Of a DNA stretch of 64,000 bases, positions 1 to 8,810 are shown piece after piece (the first letter of the stretch is position 1; each line of letters begins with the position of its first letter). The translations under genes and the position numbers were made by a program. The notes beneath the pieces were generated by a model. That model was not told the DNA's origin. It made no database searches and saw only the letters and a program-made list of their open reading frames with translations. The DNA is from Clostridium sp. ZS2-4. Its GTDB lineage: Bacteria > Bacillota > Clostridia > Clostridiales > Clostridiaceae. The stretch spans positions 52,554 to 116,553 of the forward strand of contig NZ_JAPPRQ010000052.1 in assembly GCF_026719745.1 (NCBI RefSeq), written 5' to 3'.

Positions 1-132
1 ACTAATATCTTCATTATTCTTTATTAATTCAATAATTTCTCTTCCCTCTTGTAAATATTCCTCAACTTTTCCTTTTTTCTCAGCAATTTCATAAAGAGCA
101 AGGGCATATCTCTTATCTAAATATTCATACAT
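1..132 (-). CDS. atpH: ATP synthase F1 subunit delta (partial)
   Basis: Only the N-terminal 44 or so residues are in the window; the rest runs off the left edge. The start ATG at 132-130 follows a GGTGGG ribosome binding site and lies 2 bases after the atpF stop. The opening residues ([17 protein letters not shown]) match the delta/OSCP N-terminal helix. The subunit links the F1 head to the peripheral b stalk. Position after atpF in the usual atpI-B-E-F-H order supports the call. Confidence 0.85.
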   Translation of the reverse strand, partial: MYEYLDKRYALALYEIAEKKGKVEEYLQEGREIIELIKNNEDIS

Positions 133-134
133 AG

Positions 135-614
135 CTAATTACCCACCTTAGCAATAAAATCCTCTATAAGTTGTCTGTGTTTTTTCTCATCTACCGCTTC
201 CTCTAAAACCTTTGAAGATAGTCGTATCGCTAAATCTATTGTATTACTTCTAATCTCATCTTCTACCTTTTCTCTTTGCCTTTGAATTTCCTTTTCAGTT
301 CTTTGCATAATTTCGTCTGATTCTTTGCGAGCTTCAGCAATTATATCTATTGAAACTTTTTCTGCTTTTTTCTTGTAATCTTCAACTAAGTTCTTTCCTT
401 GTTTTTTTGCTTCTTTTATTATGTTTTCATTTTCTATTCTTAAAAGTTCAGCTTGTTTTCTATCTTCTTCTGTTTTATTAATAGTAGTTGCTATTTCATT
501 CCTTCTAGAATCTATAAGTTCATTTACTGGTTTAAATAAAAAATGCTTTAAAATAACATACAAAATCACGAAATTTATTATAGTGTATATTACCTTAGGC
601 CAATAAAATTCCAT
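135..614 (-). CDS. atpF: ATP synthase Fo subunit b
   Basis: This 159-residue protein forms the peripheral stalk of the FoF1 ATP synthase. One hydrophobic membrane segment lies near residues 7-27. A long, highly charged helix rich in K, E, R and Q follows and would form the stator coiled coil. The length is usual for bacterial subunit b. The ATG follows a GGAGG site in a 46-bp gap from atpE. It sits between atpE and atpH in the canonical operon order. Confidence 0.93.
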   Translation of the reverse strand: MEFYWPKVIYTIINFVILYVILKHFLFKPVNELIDSRRNEIATTINKTEEDRKQAELLRIENENIIKEAKKQGKNLVEDYKKKAEKVSIDIIAEARKESDEIMQRTEKEIQRQREKVEDEIRSNTIDLAIRLSSKVLEEAVDEKKHRQLIEDFIAKVGN

Positions 615-660
615 ATTTCCGTCAAGCCTCCCTTCAGGCTTATTTATTAGTTATTTATTT

Positions 661-909
661 TTACAATGTTACTTTAAATACTAACAATAATCCTATAAGG
701 AATCCATAAATAGCAGTTGCTTCAGATAATGCTCCCCCAACTACTAATGTACTCATAATTTTTCCACTGGCTTCTGGCTGTCTTGAAATAGCTTCAACAG
801 CTTTAGATGTAGCATTTCCTGTTCCTATTCCTCCTCCTATACATGCTATGGCAGCTAATCCTGCTCCAATTGCTGACATTCCAGCAACAAATGCTTCTGA
901 ACTAATCAT
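661..909 (-). CDS. atpE: ATP synthase Fo subunit c
   Basis: This 82-residue protein is a two-helix hairpin that forms the rotor ring. The polar loop carries the RQP motif (residues 43-45). The ion-binding glutamate is Glu63 in helix 2. Sodium-coupled c subunits such as those of Ilyobacter carry Gln in helix 1 and Ser directly after the key Glu; here these places hold Thr30 and Ala64. The ring is therefore predicted to carry protons (inference). A GGAGGAAGAGG site precedes the ATG. Confidence 0.95.
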   Translation of the reverse strand: MISSEAFVAGMSAIGAGLAAIACIGGGIGTGNATSKAVEAISRQPEASGKIMSTLVVGGALSEATAIYGFLIGLLLVFKVTL

Positions 910-995
910 ATCCTCTTCCTCCTAAACATATTTATTAATGTTATATATAATAATCACAATAGTATAGTAATTATTTTCATCTTGGATTTCTATTT

Positions 996-1676
996 TTAAT
1001 GTTCTGCTGTTACCTTAATATTTATCATGGTTAGCATAACAAAGATTATCATTTGAATAGAACCATCAAACACATCAAAATAAAAATGAAATGGTATAGG
1101 AATTCCTAACTGAGCAATTCCCAATGGTGTTTTTCCTAATGCATTATAAATGAGATCCATAATAACAACAGCAGCAGTTATATTCCCAAACAATCTCAGA
1201 CTTAATGATATAGGCAGCATAATTCTCTCCAATACATTTATAGGTAACAATGGTATTATAGGCTTAGCATAACCAATAAAATATCCTTTAATGCCTTGTT
1301 TTTTAATTGCATATACTTGTATAACCAAAAACGTTATTAATGCAATTCCTAATACAATATTAAAGTCTTTAGTGGGTGGCTCAATACCAATTAGTCCTAT
1401 CAAATTCATAAATAATAAAAACAAAATCAAGGTTCCTATATAAGGTACAAAGCCTTTGCTCTTTTCTCCCATATTACTAATAACAAGATTGTCTATGGCA
1501 TCAACAAATATTTCAACTGCACTCTGTTTCTTATCAGGTATTTTCTTTAAATTTTTAGTTAACACTATGGCAACTGCAGCAATGATTAAAATTATTACCC
1601 ATTGAATAATAATTTCCACAGTAACCCCAGCATACCTTCCTAAGAAGTTATTCAATTGATTAACCTGATGCTCCAT
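996..1676 (-). CDS. atpB: ATP synthase Fo subunit a
   Basis: This 226-residue integral membrane protein forms the ion half-channels against the c ring. Several hydrophobic helices are visible. The essential arginine is Arg161 in the SLSLRLFGN motif. The C-terminal helix ends in polar residues after an MLTMINIKV segment. Length is normal for Gram-positive AtpB. It lies 86 bp upstream of atpE and 4 bp after the atpI stop, so it belongs to the same operon. Confidence 0.94.
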   Translation of the reverse strand: MEHQVNQLNNFLGRYAGVTVEIIIQWVIILIIAAVAIVLTKNLKKIPDKKQSAVEIFVDAIDNLVISNMGEKSKGFVPYIGTLILFLLFMNLIGLIGIEPPTKDFNIVLGIALITFLVIQVYAIKKQGIKGYFIGYAKPIIPLLPINVLERIMLPISLSLRLFGNITAAVVIMDLIYNALGKTPLGIAQLGIPIPFHFYFDVFDGSIQMIIFVMLTMINIKVTAEH

Positions 1677-1680
1677 CTAA

Positions 1681-2064
1681 TCACATCCTTTTATCTGATA
1701 TTTTCAAATACACCCCATATATTGTTAATGAAATAAAATGCATATTATATCCCAAAATATATGCTAGTACATTAAACTTATTATATGTAAATAACATCAC
1801 TCCTATTATTCCTGCTACAGCAACCCTTAAATAATAGCTTAAAATTATAACAGTATTACTATTTAACTTCTTTTTAGAAAATGCATAATTTACTGCATAA
1901 CCATTTATATGAAAGTTAATAATAGCTAGTATAAATCCCAATACCAAAGCCATTAAATATTTCCTATATATTTGAAATACGGTAAAAATAAGCAATATTC
2001 CTATTATATAATCTATACTGCTAATTTTCCTCAGCATGCTGTAAAGTTCATCATCTTTTTTCAT
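1681..2064 (-). CDS. atpI: ATP synthase protein I family membrane protein
   Basis: This small hydrophobic protein (127 residues, about four membrane segments) occupies the atpI place at the head of the atp operon. AtpI proteins assist c-ring assembly and possibly Mg2+ supply. I chose the start at 2064 (MKKDDELYSML) because GGAGG lies 5 bases before that ATG. A frame extending 22 codons further upstream has no comparable site. Sequence conservation in this family is poor, so the call rests mainly on position, size and topology. Confidence 0.75.
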   Translation of the reverse strand: MKKDDELYSMLRKISSIDYIIGILLIFTVFQIYRKYLMALVLGFILAIINFHINGYAVNYAFSKKKLNSNTVIILSYYLRVAVAGIIGVMLFTYNKFNVLAYILGYNMHFISLTIYGVYLKISDKRM

Positions 2065-2660
2065 TTTTCCTCCAATTCCTGATGTAATACATCTTATTAT
2101 ATTACTCATGTTTTTATATTCAAACCTCATATATCTTCATTTTTCTTCATATATCTTTAAATATTACCATTTTAATCATCCTTCTCCATTTTTTGACTAT
2201 TTACCACTCTTTTTTTCATATGAATTTCTTTAAACCCACTACTTTCTTTTTTCATAATTTTAAATTGTTTTAAATCATTATTATGTAAATCTTTAAATTC
2301 AAACACAATAACGATTATATAAATATTATTATATTGTATTTTTTAACCATCTGTATAAGATTTGAACAAGCCTCTTTCCAATTATTCATTTTTTCTTATT
2401 ATTTATTTTTAAACATTTATAGTCTTAGAGCTTATTTTTCAAGGGATATAATATAAATTATCACATAAAAGAAAGATAATATTCTCTTATAACTTTATTC
2501 AAAACCTTATTACTGTTATTATTATAGAACTTTTTAATTGAAAATTTTATCTATACAATTCCCACCAAATAACATTAGTTATATTAATAATTTCAACATA
2601 TATATAGTTATAATTCAAAAGTTAAACCACTGATAATTTACATACATAAATAGTATTCCA
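2065..2660. other. Non-coding region upstream of the atp operon
   Basis: About 600 bases of extremely AT-rich DNA separate the atp operon from thl. I see no open frame with a ribosome binding site and no RNA gene. It should contain the promoter of the atp operon on the minus strand, but no single -35/-10 pair stands out from the AT-rich background. Confidence 0.5.
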
Positions 2661-2713
2661 AAAAATAAATCAGACTATCAATAAATATATTATTGATAGT
2701 CTGATTTATTTTT
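2661..2713 (-). terminator. Terminator after thl
   Basis: A perfect 23-bp inverted repeat (2661-2683 with 2691-2713) has a 7-base loop and A/T-rich ends, so it can act as a terminator in either direction. It lies 18 bases past the thl stop codon. Confidence 0.85.
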
Positions 2714-2731
2714 ATCTATGTTATTATAGTA

Positions 2732-3907
2732 TTATCTTTCAATTATAAGGCTTGTTCCCATTCCGCCGCCTATACAAAGTGTTGCTAAACCTTTTTTAGC
2801 ATCTCTCTTTTGCATTTCATATAATAAAGTTATAAGGATTCTAGCTCCAGAACATCCTATTGGGTGTCCAAGCGCTATAGCTCCACCATTTACATTTACT
2901 TTGTCCATATCAAAATTCAAGTCTTTTCCTACCGCTAAACTTTGAGCTGCAAAGGCTTCATTAGCTTCTATCAAATCTATATCTTCTATATTTAATCCTG
3001 ATTTTTCAAGAGCAACTCTTGTAGCTCCTACTGGTCCATATCCCATTATAGAAGGGTCTACACCTTTTGAACCATAAGAAAGAATTTTTGCCATAGGTTT
3101 AATACCTAGTTCTTGAGCTTTTTCCTCACTCATAATAACTAATGCAGCCGCTCCATCATTTATACCAGAAGCATTTCCTGCAGTAACTGTTCCATCCTTC
3201 TTAAAGGCTGGTCTTAATTTTGCTAAACTTTCTGAAGTTGTTCCAAATTTAGGGAATTCATCAGTATCAAATACCACTTCTCCCTTTCTAGTTTTTATAA
3301 CAACAGGAACTATTTCTTCCTTAAACTTGCCTTCTTTTATTGCTTTTTCAGCTAAATTTTGTGATCTTAATGAAAAAGCATCTTGTTCTTCTCTACTTAT
3401 ATTCCATTGTTCTGCTATATTTTCTGCTGTTATCCCCATATGATAGTTGTTAAATGCATCCCATAAACCATCTTTAATCATTGTATCAGTTATTTTTGCG
3501 TCTCCCATTCTTTGTCCCCATCTAGCACCATTCATTGTATAAGGAGTTGCAGACATATTTTCCATTCCACCAACAACTAGTATGTCAGCATCTCCAGCTT
3601 TTATCATTTGAGCTGCAAGAGATACCGCTCTCAATCCTGATCCACATACCTTATTTAAAGTAAATGCTGGTACTTCTACTGGAAGTCCTGCTTTTACCAT
3701 AGCTTGTCTAGCTGGGTTTTGTCCTTGTGCTGCTTGTAGAACATGTCCCATTATAACCTCATCAACTTGATCTCCCTTAACTCCAGCTCTGTTTAAAGCT
3801 TCTTTTATAACTATAGCTCCTAATTCAGTTGCTGGAACATCTTTCAAAGCTCCACCATATTTACCTATAGGTGTTCTTACAGCACTTGCAATAATTACAT
3901 TTTTCAT
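2732..3907 (-). CDS. thl: Acetyl-CoA acetyltransferase (thiolase)
   Basis: This 391-residue enzyme condenses two acetyl-CoA molecules to acetoacetyl-CoA, the first step towards butyrate and butanol in clostridia. Visible active-site residues are Cys88 (NKVCGSG), His348 (GHPIG) and Cys378 (CIGGG). In Clostridium acetobutylicum ThlA, Cys88 and Cys378 form a regulatory disulfide; both are present here, so a redox switch is plausible. A GGAGGGG site precedes the ATG. The gene has its own promoter and terminator and appears monocistronic. Confidence 0.96.
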   Translation of the reverse strand: MKNVIIASAVRTPIGKYGGALKDVPATELGAIVIKEALNRAGVKGDQVDEVIMGHVLQAAQGQNPARQAMVKAGLPVEVPAFTLNKVCGSGLRAVSLAAQMIKAGDADILVVGGMENMSATPYTMNGARWGQRMGDAKITDTMIKDGLWDAFNNYHMGITAENIAEQWNISREEQDAFSLRSQNLAEKAIKEGKFKEEIVPVVIKTRKGEVVFDTDEFPKFGTTSESLAKLRPAFKKDGTVTAGNASGINDGAAALVIMSEEKAQELGIKPMAKILSYGSKGVDPSIMGYGPVGATRVALEKSGLNIEDIDLIEANEAFAAQSLAVGKDLNFDMDKVNVNGGAIALGHPIGCSGARILITLLYEMQKRDAKKGLATLCIGGGMGTSLIIER

Positions 3908-3964
3908 AATAATCCCCTCCTGAATTTAATAACATTTAATTAGACTATTTGCACCTTTATTTAC

Positions 3965-3993
3965 ATTATACGCTTTTTTTACCATTTTTTCAA
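3965..3993 (-). promoter_or_regulatory. Sigma-A type promoter of thl
   Basis: On the minus strand there is TTGAAA (3993-3988), a 17-base spacer and TATAAT (3970-3965). The -10 box lies about 58 bases before the thl ATG. Confidence 0.75.
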
Positions 3994-4048
3994 TAAATGT
4001 TTGTTTAAATTTTATCAATTTTCAGGAGATTTATACTTTTATATTTCA

Positions 4049-5164
4049 CTAACACAAATTTTCTAATATAATTTTAACTATTCTACTTGATGCGTTTCCA
4101 TCCCCATAAGGATTTATCGCCTTACTCATTTTATAATATTCCTTTTGATTATTTAATAAAATATTCGCTTCTTTCACTATATTATCTTTTTTAAACCCTA
4201 CAACTTTTACTGTACCTGCCTCTTTAGCCTCTATTCTTTCTGTTACATCTCTTAATACTAAAACAGGTTTGCCAAGGTGTGGTGCTTCCTCTTGTATCCC
4301 ACCTGAATCAGTCATTACCATAAAACACTTTTTCATAAGATTATGAGTTTCTTTAGTATCTAGAGGAGATAACAAATGAACTCTTTCCATTCCTTGAAGA
4401 TATTCATATGTAGTTTTTTTAACAATAGGATTAGGATGAACTAAGTATACGATTTCCACATTTTTATTTTCGTTTACAATTTCCACCAATGATTTACATA
4501 TATTTTCGATACCTTCTCCCCAATTTTCCCTTCTGTGTGCAGTAACCATTATAACTTGTTTATTATAATCAATTTTATTCAATTCTTTATTTTCAAATAC
4601 ATAATCTTCTTCTACTGTATATTTCATGGCATCTATTACAGTGTTTCCTGTAACAAATATACTTTTTTCATTTACTCCCTCTTTTAATAAATTCTTCTTT
4701 GCTTTATCAGTTGGTGCAAAATGAAAATCCGTTAAAACCCCCGTAAGTTTTCTGTTCATTTCTTCTGGATAAGGAAAATATTTGTTATTGGTTCTCAAAC
4801 CTGCTTCAACATGACCTATTTTAATCTTTTTATAAAAGGCCGCAAGAGCTGCTGCAAAAGTAGTTGTAGTATCTCCATGCACTAAAACCATATCTGGATT
4901 TTCCTTTTCAAAAACTTCTTCCAATCTATTAAGAACTCTTGTAGTAATTCCATTTAAACTCTGTTTTTCTTTCATAATATCCAAATCATAATCAGGTACA
5001 ATGTGAAAAAGTTCTAAAACCTGATCAAGCATTTCTCTGTGTTGTGCAGTAACACAAACTTTAGATTCTATTCCTTCTGCATTTTTCAATTCATTAACAA
5101 GCGGAGCCATCTTAATGGCTTCAGGTCTAGTTCCAAAAATGCTCATAACCTTTATCTTATTCAT
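4049..5164 (-). CDS. wecB: UDP-N-acetylglucosamine 2-epimerase (non-hydrolysing)
   Basis: This 371-residue cytosolic enzyme interconverts UDP-GlcNAc and UDP-ManNAc, supplying ManNAc for wall teichoic acid or other surface glycans. Family marks are the N-terminal GTRPEAIKMAPL, HGDTTTTFAAA, VEAGLRT and the nucleotide-binding DSGGIQEEAP. Length is typical (Bacillus MnaA is about 380). It follows the tagO-like gene by 20 bp and is probably co-transcribed with it, which fits a role in surface-polymer precursor synthesis. Confidence 0.93.
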   Translation of the reverse strand: MNKIKVMSIFGTRPEAIKMAPLVNELKNAEGIESKVCVTAQHREMLDQVLELFHIVPDYDLDIMKEKQSLNGITTRVLNRLEEVFEKENPDMVLVHGDTTTTFAAALAAFYKKIKIGHVEAGLRTNNKYFPYPEEMNRKLTGVLTDFHFAPTDKAKKNLLKEGVNEKSIFVTGNTVIDAMKYTVEEDYVFENKELNKIDYNKQVIMVTAHRRENWGEGIENICKSLVEIVNENKNVEIVYLVHPNPIVKKTTYEYLQGMERVHLLSPLDTKETHNLMKKCFMVMTDSGGIQEEAPHLGKPVLVLRDVTERIEAKEAGTVKVVGFKKDNIVKEANILLNNQKEYYKMSKAINPYGDGNASSRIVKIILENLC

Positions 5165-5184
5165 AATTTCAACTCATACCCTTT

Positions 5185-6213
5185 CTATTCTCTATGTTTA
5201 AAAAAGCCACATTTCCATGCCGTAAAAACTATTATTAATATAACAATAGTCAATAAAAAATATGACCTTGTTGTGCTCATCTGCATAGCTATTATTGAAA
5301 TTCCACCCAAAACAGCACTAGTAAGATACATAATTATAACTACTTGCTTTTGACTTAATCCCATATCCAACAATCTATGATGTAAATGCCCCCTATCCGC
5401 CTGCATAATAGGTTTGCCATTAATTTTTCTTCTTATCATAGCAAAAAGTGTATCATATATAGGAAGTCCAAAAGCCAAAATAGGAACAGCTATTGCAAAA
5501 GCTGTTGCTGACTTTATTGTACCTTTTAAAGATATAGCAGAAAGTAAAAAGCCTAATAACTGCGCTCCCGTATCTCCCATAAAAATAGAAGCTGGATTAA
5601 AATTATATGGAAGAAATCCAAAAATAGCTCCACTTACTATAGCTGTTAACAAAGCTGCTTCTCTTCTACCATTTAATACAGCTATAATAAAAATTGTGGC
5701 CGAACAAATAAATGCCACTCCTGCTGCAAGTCCATCTACTCCATCTATTAAATTAATAGCATTTGTTATACCCACAACCCAAAATATCGTTATTGGTATA
5801 GATAACCAACCTAATTTTAAAAATAAGCTATTTGATGGGAAGGGATTTGTAACAACTGCTATCTCAACTCCAAATAAAATAAGAACTACAGCAGCAAGTA
5901 CCTGAAATAAAAGTTTTTGCCATGGCCTAATATCTTTTAAATCATCAATCAATCCACCAATCACAATAATTGTAGCACCTATCAGTATTCCTATTTCAGA
6001 TTTAGCCAAACTTCCTTCCTTCAAAAGCATTGTGATTACAAAAGAAATATATATTGCCATACCTCCAAGAAGAGGAATAGGTTTTTTATGTATTTTTCTT
6101 TTATCTTTCGGTATATCAACAGCATTAATGCGAATTGCAAAATTCTTAATAAAAGGCGTTAATATAAATGATATTACCGTGGAAATTATCGTCAAAATCT
6201 TTATACTATCCAT
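5185..6213 (-). CDS. tagO: Undecaprenyl-phosphate GlcNAc-1-phosphate transferase (TagO/WecA type)
   Basis: This 342-residue polytopic membrane protein belongs to the MraY/WecA/TagO family. It attaches GlcNAc-1-phosphate to undecaprenyl phosphate, the first step of wall teichoic acid or surface polysaccharide synthesis. Seen in sequence: GLIDDLKDIRPWQK (aspartate-rich loop), NAINLIDGVDGLAAG, FMGDTGA and the GHLHHRLL histidine loop typical of WecA/TagO rather than MraY. About ten hydrophobic segments are present. The neighbouring wecB supports the polymer-precursor role. Confidence 0.9.
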   Translation of the reverse strand: MDSIKILTIISTVISFILTPFIKNFAIRINAVDIPKDKRKIHKKPIPLLGGMAIYISFVITMLLKEGSLAKSEIGILIGATIIVIGGLIDDLKDIRPWQKLLFQVLAAVVLILFGVEIAVVTNPFPSNSLFLKLGWLSIPITIFWVVGITNAINLIDGVDGLAAGVAFICSATIFIIAVLNGRREAALLTAIVSGAIFGFLPYNFNPASIFMGDTGAQLLGFLLSAISLKGTIKSATAFAIAVPILAFGLPIYDTLFAMIRRKINGKPIMQADRGHLHHRLLDMGLSQKQVVIIMYLTSAVLGGISIIAMQMSTTRSYFLLTIVILIIVFTAWKCGFFKHRE

Positions 6214-6243
6214 AATTAAATTCTAACCTTCCTTTTGTTAACT

Positions 6244-6732
6244 TTAGTAAGAACCTTCTCCTATTAATGAATCATCTTTATCTATCCATTCCTGCACATC
6301 CGTAATTCTAAATTCTTTATCTGTATCTCTTACAATAACTCTACATATTCCAGCATTTATTATAAATCTTTTACAAAGTAGACATGGTGCAGCTTTTTCT
6401 ACCAATTCTCCTGTATTCATTTCTTTACCAACAAGGTATATAGTTGATCCAATCATATCTTGACGTCTGGAAGATATGATTGCATTTTGTTCAGCATGAA
6501 CTGACCTACACAACTCATATCTTGTACCTCTTTCAACTTTTAATTCTTCTCTTCTACAATATCCTAAATCCGAACAATTTTTTCTCCCTCTTGGAGCCCC
6601 TGAATAACCTGAAGCTATTATCTCATCATGCTTAACGATGATAGCTCCAAAATTTCTTCTAAGACAAGTTCCTCTTTCAAGTATTGTTTCACAAATATCT
6701 AAATAATAATTATGTTTATCTATTCTCTCCAT
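6244..6732 (-). CDS. dCMP deaminase family protein (ComEB-like)
   Basis: This 162-residue zinc enzyme probably converts dCMP to dUMP for dTTP synthesis. The zinc and catalytic motifs are His79-Ala-Glu81 and Cys117-x2-Cys120. I chose the start at 6732 (MERIDKHNYY) because GAGGG lies 7 bases upstream of that ATG; a frame 15 codons longer has no such site. It lies 30 bp upstream of the tagO-like gene and may share its transcript. A repeat element and hairpin separate it from upp. Confidence 0.9.
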   Translation of the reverse strand: MERIDKHNYYLDICETILERGTCLRRNFGAIIVKHDEIIASGYSGAPRGRKNCSDLGYCRREELKVERGTRYELCRSVHAEQNAIISSRRQDMIGSTIYLVGKEMNTGELVEKAAPCLLCKRFIINAGICRVIVRDTDKEFRITDVQEWIDKDDSLIGEGSY

Positions 6733-6840
6733 CTTAAATCCCTCGTTTTTTTGTAATATATGTATGTATTTAAGCAATCATTTATATTTTATACTATAAA
6801 CGCTATAATTGAAAGTGTTATAATATGTGTTAATAAAAAA

Positions 6841-7148
6841 TAGAATAAAATTGCAACACACTTTTATTCTAGTAACCAGTAGCCAGTAAATGTTGATTTT
6901 CTTCCTTATGTCAGAAAATCTTTAAACTTAAAAGAACTTTTCACTCTTTGCGTAATCCGAAGGGCGTTGAGATTAGATAAACCTTTCTTTAATTAAAGAA
7001 ATAGTAAAAAAGCTAGTGAAAAATCAAATTTTTCACTAGCTTTTGTTTTTTTAATTTAATTGAAATATTTTCTGACCTAAGGAAGAAAATATTCCTTCAC
7101 TGGTTACTGGTCTCTGGTTACTAAAGAATGTTGCTTTGCAGCATTCCT
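6841..7148. repeat. Nested-hairpin intergenic element, copy 1
   Basis: About 308 bp of non-coding DNA fill the gap between upp and the dCMP deaminase gene. The left end is an imperfect AGAATAAAA...TTTTATTCT hairpin (6842-6870) and the right end a GAATG...CATTC hairpin (7126-7146). Inside are inverted CCAGT-rich motifs (6871-6888 and 7098-7122), a second pair of 23-base arms (6897-6919 and 7067-7089, one mismatch) and a central perfect 14-bp stem (7011-7024 with 7028-7041). The ends match copies 2-4 but the core differs. The right edge touches the upp stop codon. Confidence 0.8.
7011..7041 (-). terminator. Central stem-loop of copy 1, terminator-like
   Basis: A perfect 14-bp stem with a 3-base loop is flanked by T-rich DNA on the right and A-rich DNA on the left. 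It could terminate transcription in both directions, including read-through from upp. Confidence 0.7.
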
Positions 7149-7776
7149 ATTTTGTTCCAAAAAGTCTGTCTCCAGCATCTCCAAGACCTGGTACTATATA
7201 TCCAAGTTCATTTAATTTTTCATCAATAGCCGCAACATAGATATCAACATCTGGGTGTGCATCCATAACTGCTTTTATTCCTTCTGGTGAAGAAATAAGA
7301 CACATTAATCTTATATTTTGAGCACCTCTCTTTTTAAGTGCTTCTATAGCATCTATAGCAGAACCTCCTGTTGCAAGCATTGGATCTGTAACTATAATTT
7401 CTCTTTCTTGTATATCTTGAGGTAATTTACAGAAGTACTCAACTGGTTTTAAAGTTTCTTCATCTCTGTACATACCTATATGCCCAACTTTAGCAGCTGG
7501 TATAAGTCTAAGCATTCCATCTACCATACCAAGGCCAGCTCTTAAAATAGGAACTATAGCAACTTTCTTTCCTGCAAGCATTTTACATTTTGTTTTGCAT
7601 ATAGGTGTTTCTATTTCAACTTCTTCTAATGTTAAATCACGAGTAACTTCATAAGCCATAAGCATAGCAACTTCTTCTACAAGTTCCCTAAAATCCTTTG
7701 AACCAGTTTCCTTATTTCTTATAAAAGCTAATTTATGTAAAATTAGCGGATGTGCTATTTGTGTTACTTTACTCAT
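7147..7776 (-). CDS. upp: Uracil phosphoribosyltransferase
   Basis: This 209-residue cytosolic enzyme makes UMP from uracil and PRPP (pyrimidine salvage). The PRPP-binding segment [17 protein letters not shown] and the C-terminal uracil-binding [14 protein letters not shown] are both visible. Length is exactly that of bacterial Upp. The ATG follows GGAGGAATTTAAA. It follows rpiB in what looks like one operon with sua5, the ywlE-like gene and rpiB. The stop codon abuts repeat copy 1. Confidence 0.97.
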   Translation of the reverse strand: MSKVTQIAHPLILHKLAFIRNKETGSKDFRELVEEVAMLMAYEVTRDLTLEEVEIETPICKTKCKMLAGKKVAIVPILRAGLGMVDGMLRLIPAAKVGHIGMYRDEETLKPVEYFCKLPQDIQEREIIVTDPMLATGGSAIDAIEALKKRGAQNIRLMCLISSPEGIKAVMDAHPDVDIYVAAIDEKLNELGYIVPGLGDAGDRLFGTK

Positions 7777-7800
7777 TTTAAATTCCTCCTATACTGATTA

Positions 7801-8250
7801 TTATTTTGAATATTTTTTTTCAATATCTTCAATTTTATTAATTCTATTTTCATGTCTTCCACCTTCAAATTCTGAATTTAGGAATGCATCAACAATATCA
7901 AGTGCAAGACCTTCTCCAACAATTCTCTGTCCCATAGTAAGTATATTGGCATTATTATGCTGTCTTGTAGCATGTGCACTAAATGTATCATGGCATAATG
8001 CGGCTCTTATTCCTGGAACCTTATTTGCAGCTATACCTATTCCAATTCCAGTACCACATATTAATATTCCAAAATTAAAGTTTTTAGCTGCAACTTCCTC
8101 AGCAACTTGTAAACTATAATCTGGATAATCACATGATTCTTCATTAAATGTTCCAAAATCCTTAACTTCTATGCCTTTCTTCTCTAAATGCTTTATAACT
8201 GCATTTTTAAGTTGAAATCCACCATGATCAGATCCTATTGCTATTTTCAT
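7801..8250 (-). CDS. rpiB: Ribose-5-phosphate isomerase B
   Basis: This 149-residue enzyme of the RpiB/LacAB family interconverts ribose-5-phosphate and ribulose-5-phosphate. Marks include IGSDHGGFQLK, the catalytic Cys in LICGTGIGIGIAANK and the His/Arg region CHDTFSAHATRQHNNANIL. I chose the ATG at 8250, preceded by TAGGAGGAATTTAC; a 21-codon upstream extension overlaps the preceding gene and is unlikely. It lies 24 bp before upp. Confidence 0.95.
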   Translation of the reverse strand: MKIAIGSDHGGFQLKNAVIKHLEKKGIEVKDFGTFNEESCDYPDYSLQVAEEVAAKNFNFGILICGTGIGIGIAANKVPGIRAALCHDTFSAHATRQHNNANILTMGQRIVGEGLALDIVDAFLNSEFEGGRHENRINKIEDIEKKYSK

Positions 8251-8302
8251 GTAAATTCCTCCTATTTTGTATTTATTGCAAAAAAAGAAGATACTAGCAT
8301 CA

Positions 8303-8752
8303 TCAAATACCATTATCTTCCTTTATTTTGTTTAGTAATAAACCTATACTCTTTTTAAGTATATCAAAAGTCTTTTGATATACTTCCATATCGCCCCCAA
8401 AAGGGTCAATTATATCTTCTTTAAGATCAACATATTCATTCAAAGTAAATAATTTATTTTTATATTGAGGAAATCTATCAACTAAAGCATCTCTAATATA
8501 TCCAGTCATAGTCAATATTAAATCACTTTCAGATAGCATTTCTTCTTGTAATTGCACTGCATTTCTATCACTTAAATCCTTTGAAAAATTATCTTTTATT
8601 AAGGCAACAGTATTTTTAGATGCTTTAGTACCTGAAATAGCTGCAATACCTGCTGAAATAGCTTTAACATCATAATCTGACATTTGATTAAATATTGCTT
8701 CAGCCATACAACTTCTGCATGTATTTCCTGTACATATAAATAAAATCTTCAT
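8303..8752 (-). CDS. ywlE: Low-molecular-weight protein phosphatase, YwlE-like (predicted arginine phosphatase)
   Basis: This 149-residue protein has the LMW phosphatase P-loop at its N-terminus (C7-TGNT-C-R13-S) and the general-acid aspartate in IIDPFGGD near residue 118. In Bacillus YwlE, Thr at the fifth loop position selects phosphoarginine over phosphotyrosine. Thr11 occupies that place here, so protein-arginine phosphatase activity is predicted by analogy. The partner kinase McsB is not in this window. It lies between sua5 and rpiB. Confidence 0.88.
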   Translation of the reverse strand: MKILFICTGNTCRSCMAEAIFNQMSDYDVKAISAGIAAISGTKASKNTVALIKDNFSKDLSDRNAVQLQEEMLSESDLILTMTGYIRDALVDRFPQYKNKLFTLNEYVDLKEDIIDPFGGDMEVYQKTFDILKKSIGLLLNKIKEDNGI

Positions 8753-8810
8753 ACTGTCCCTCCTGTCATCGTTAAAATTATTTTAAACTATATTATTCTC
8801 TAAATTTAGC

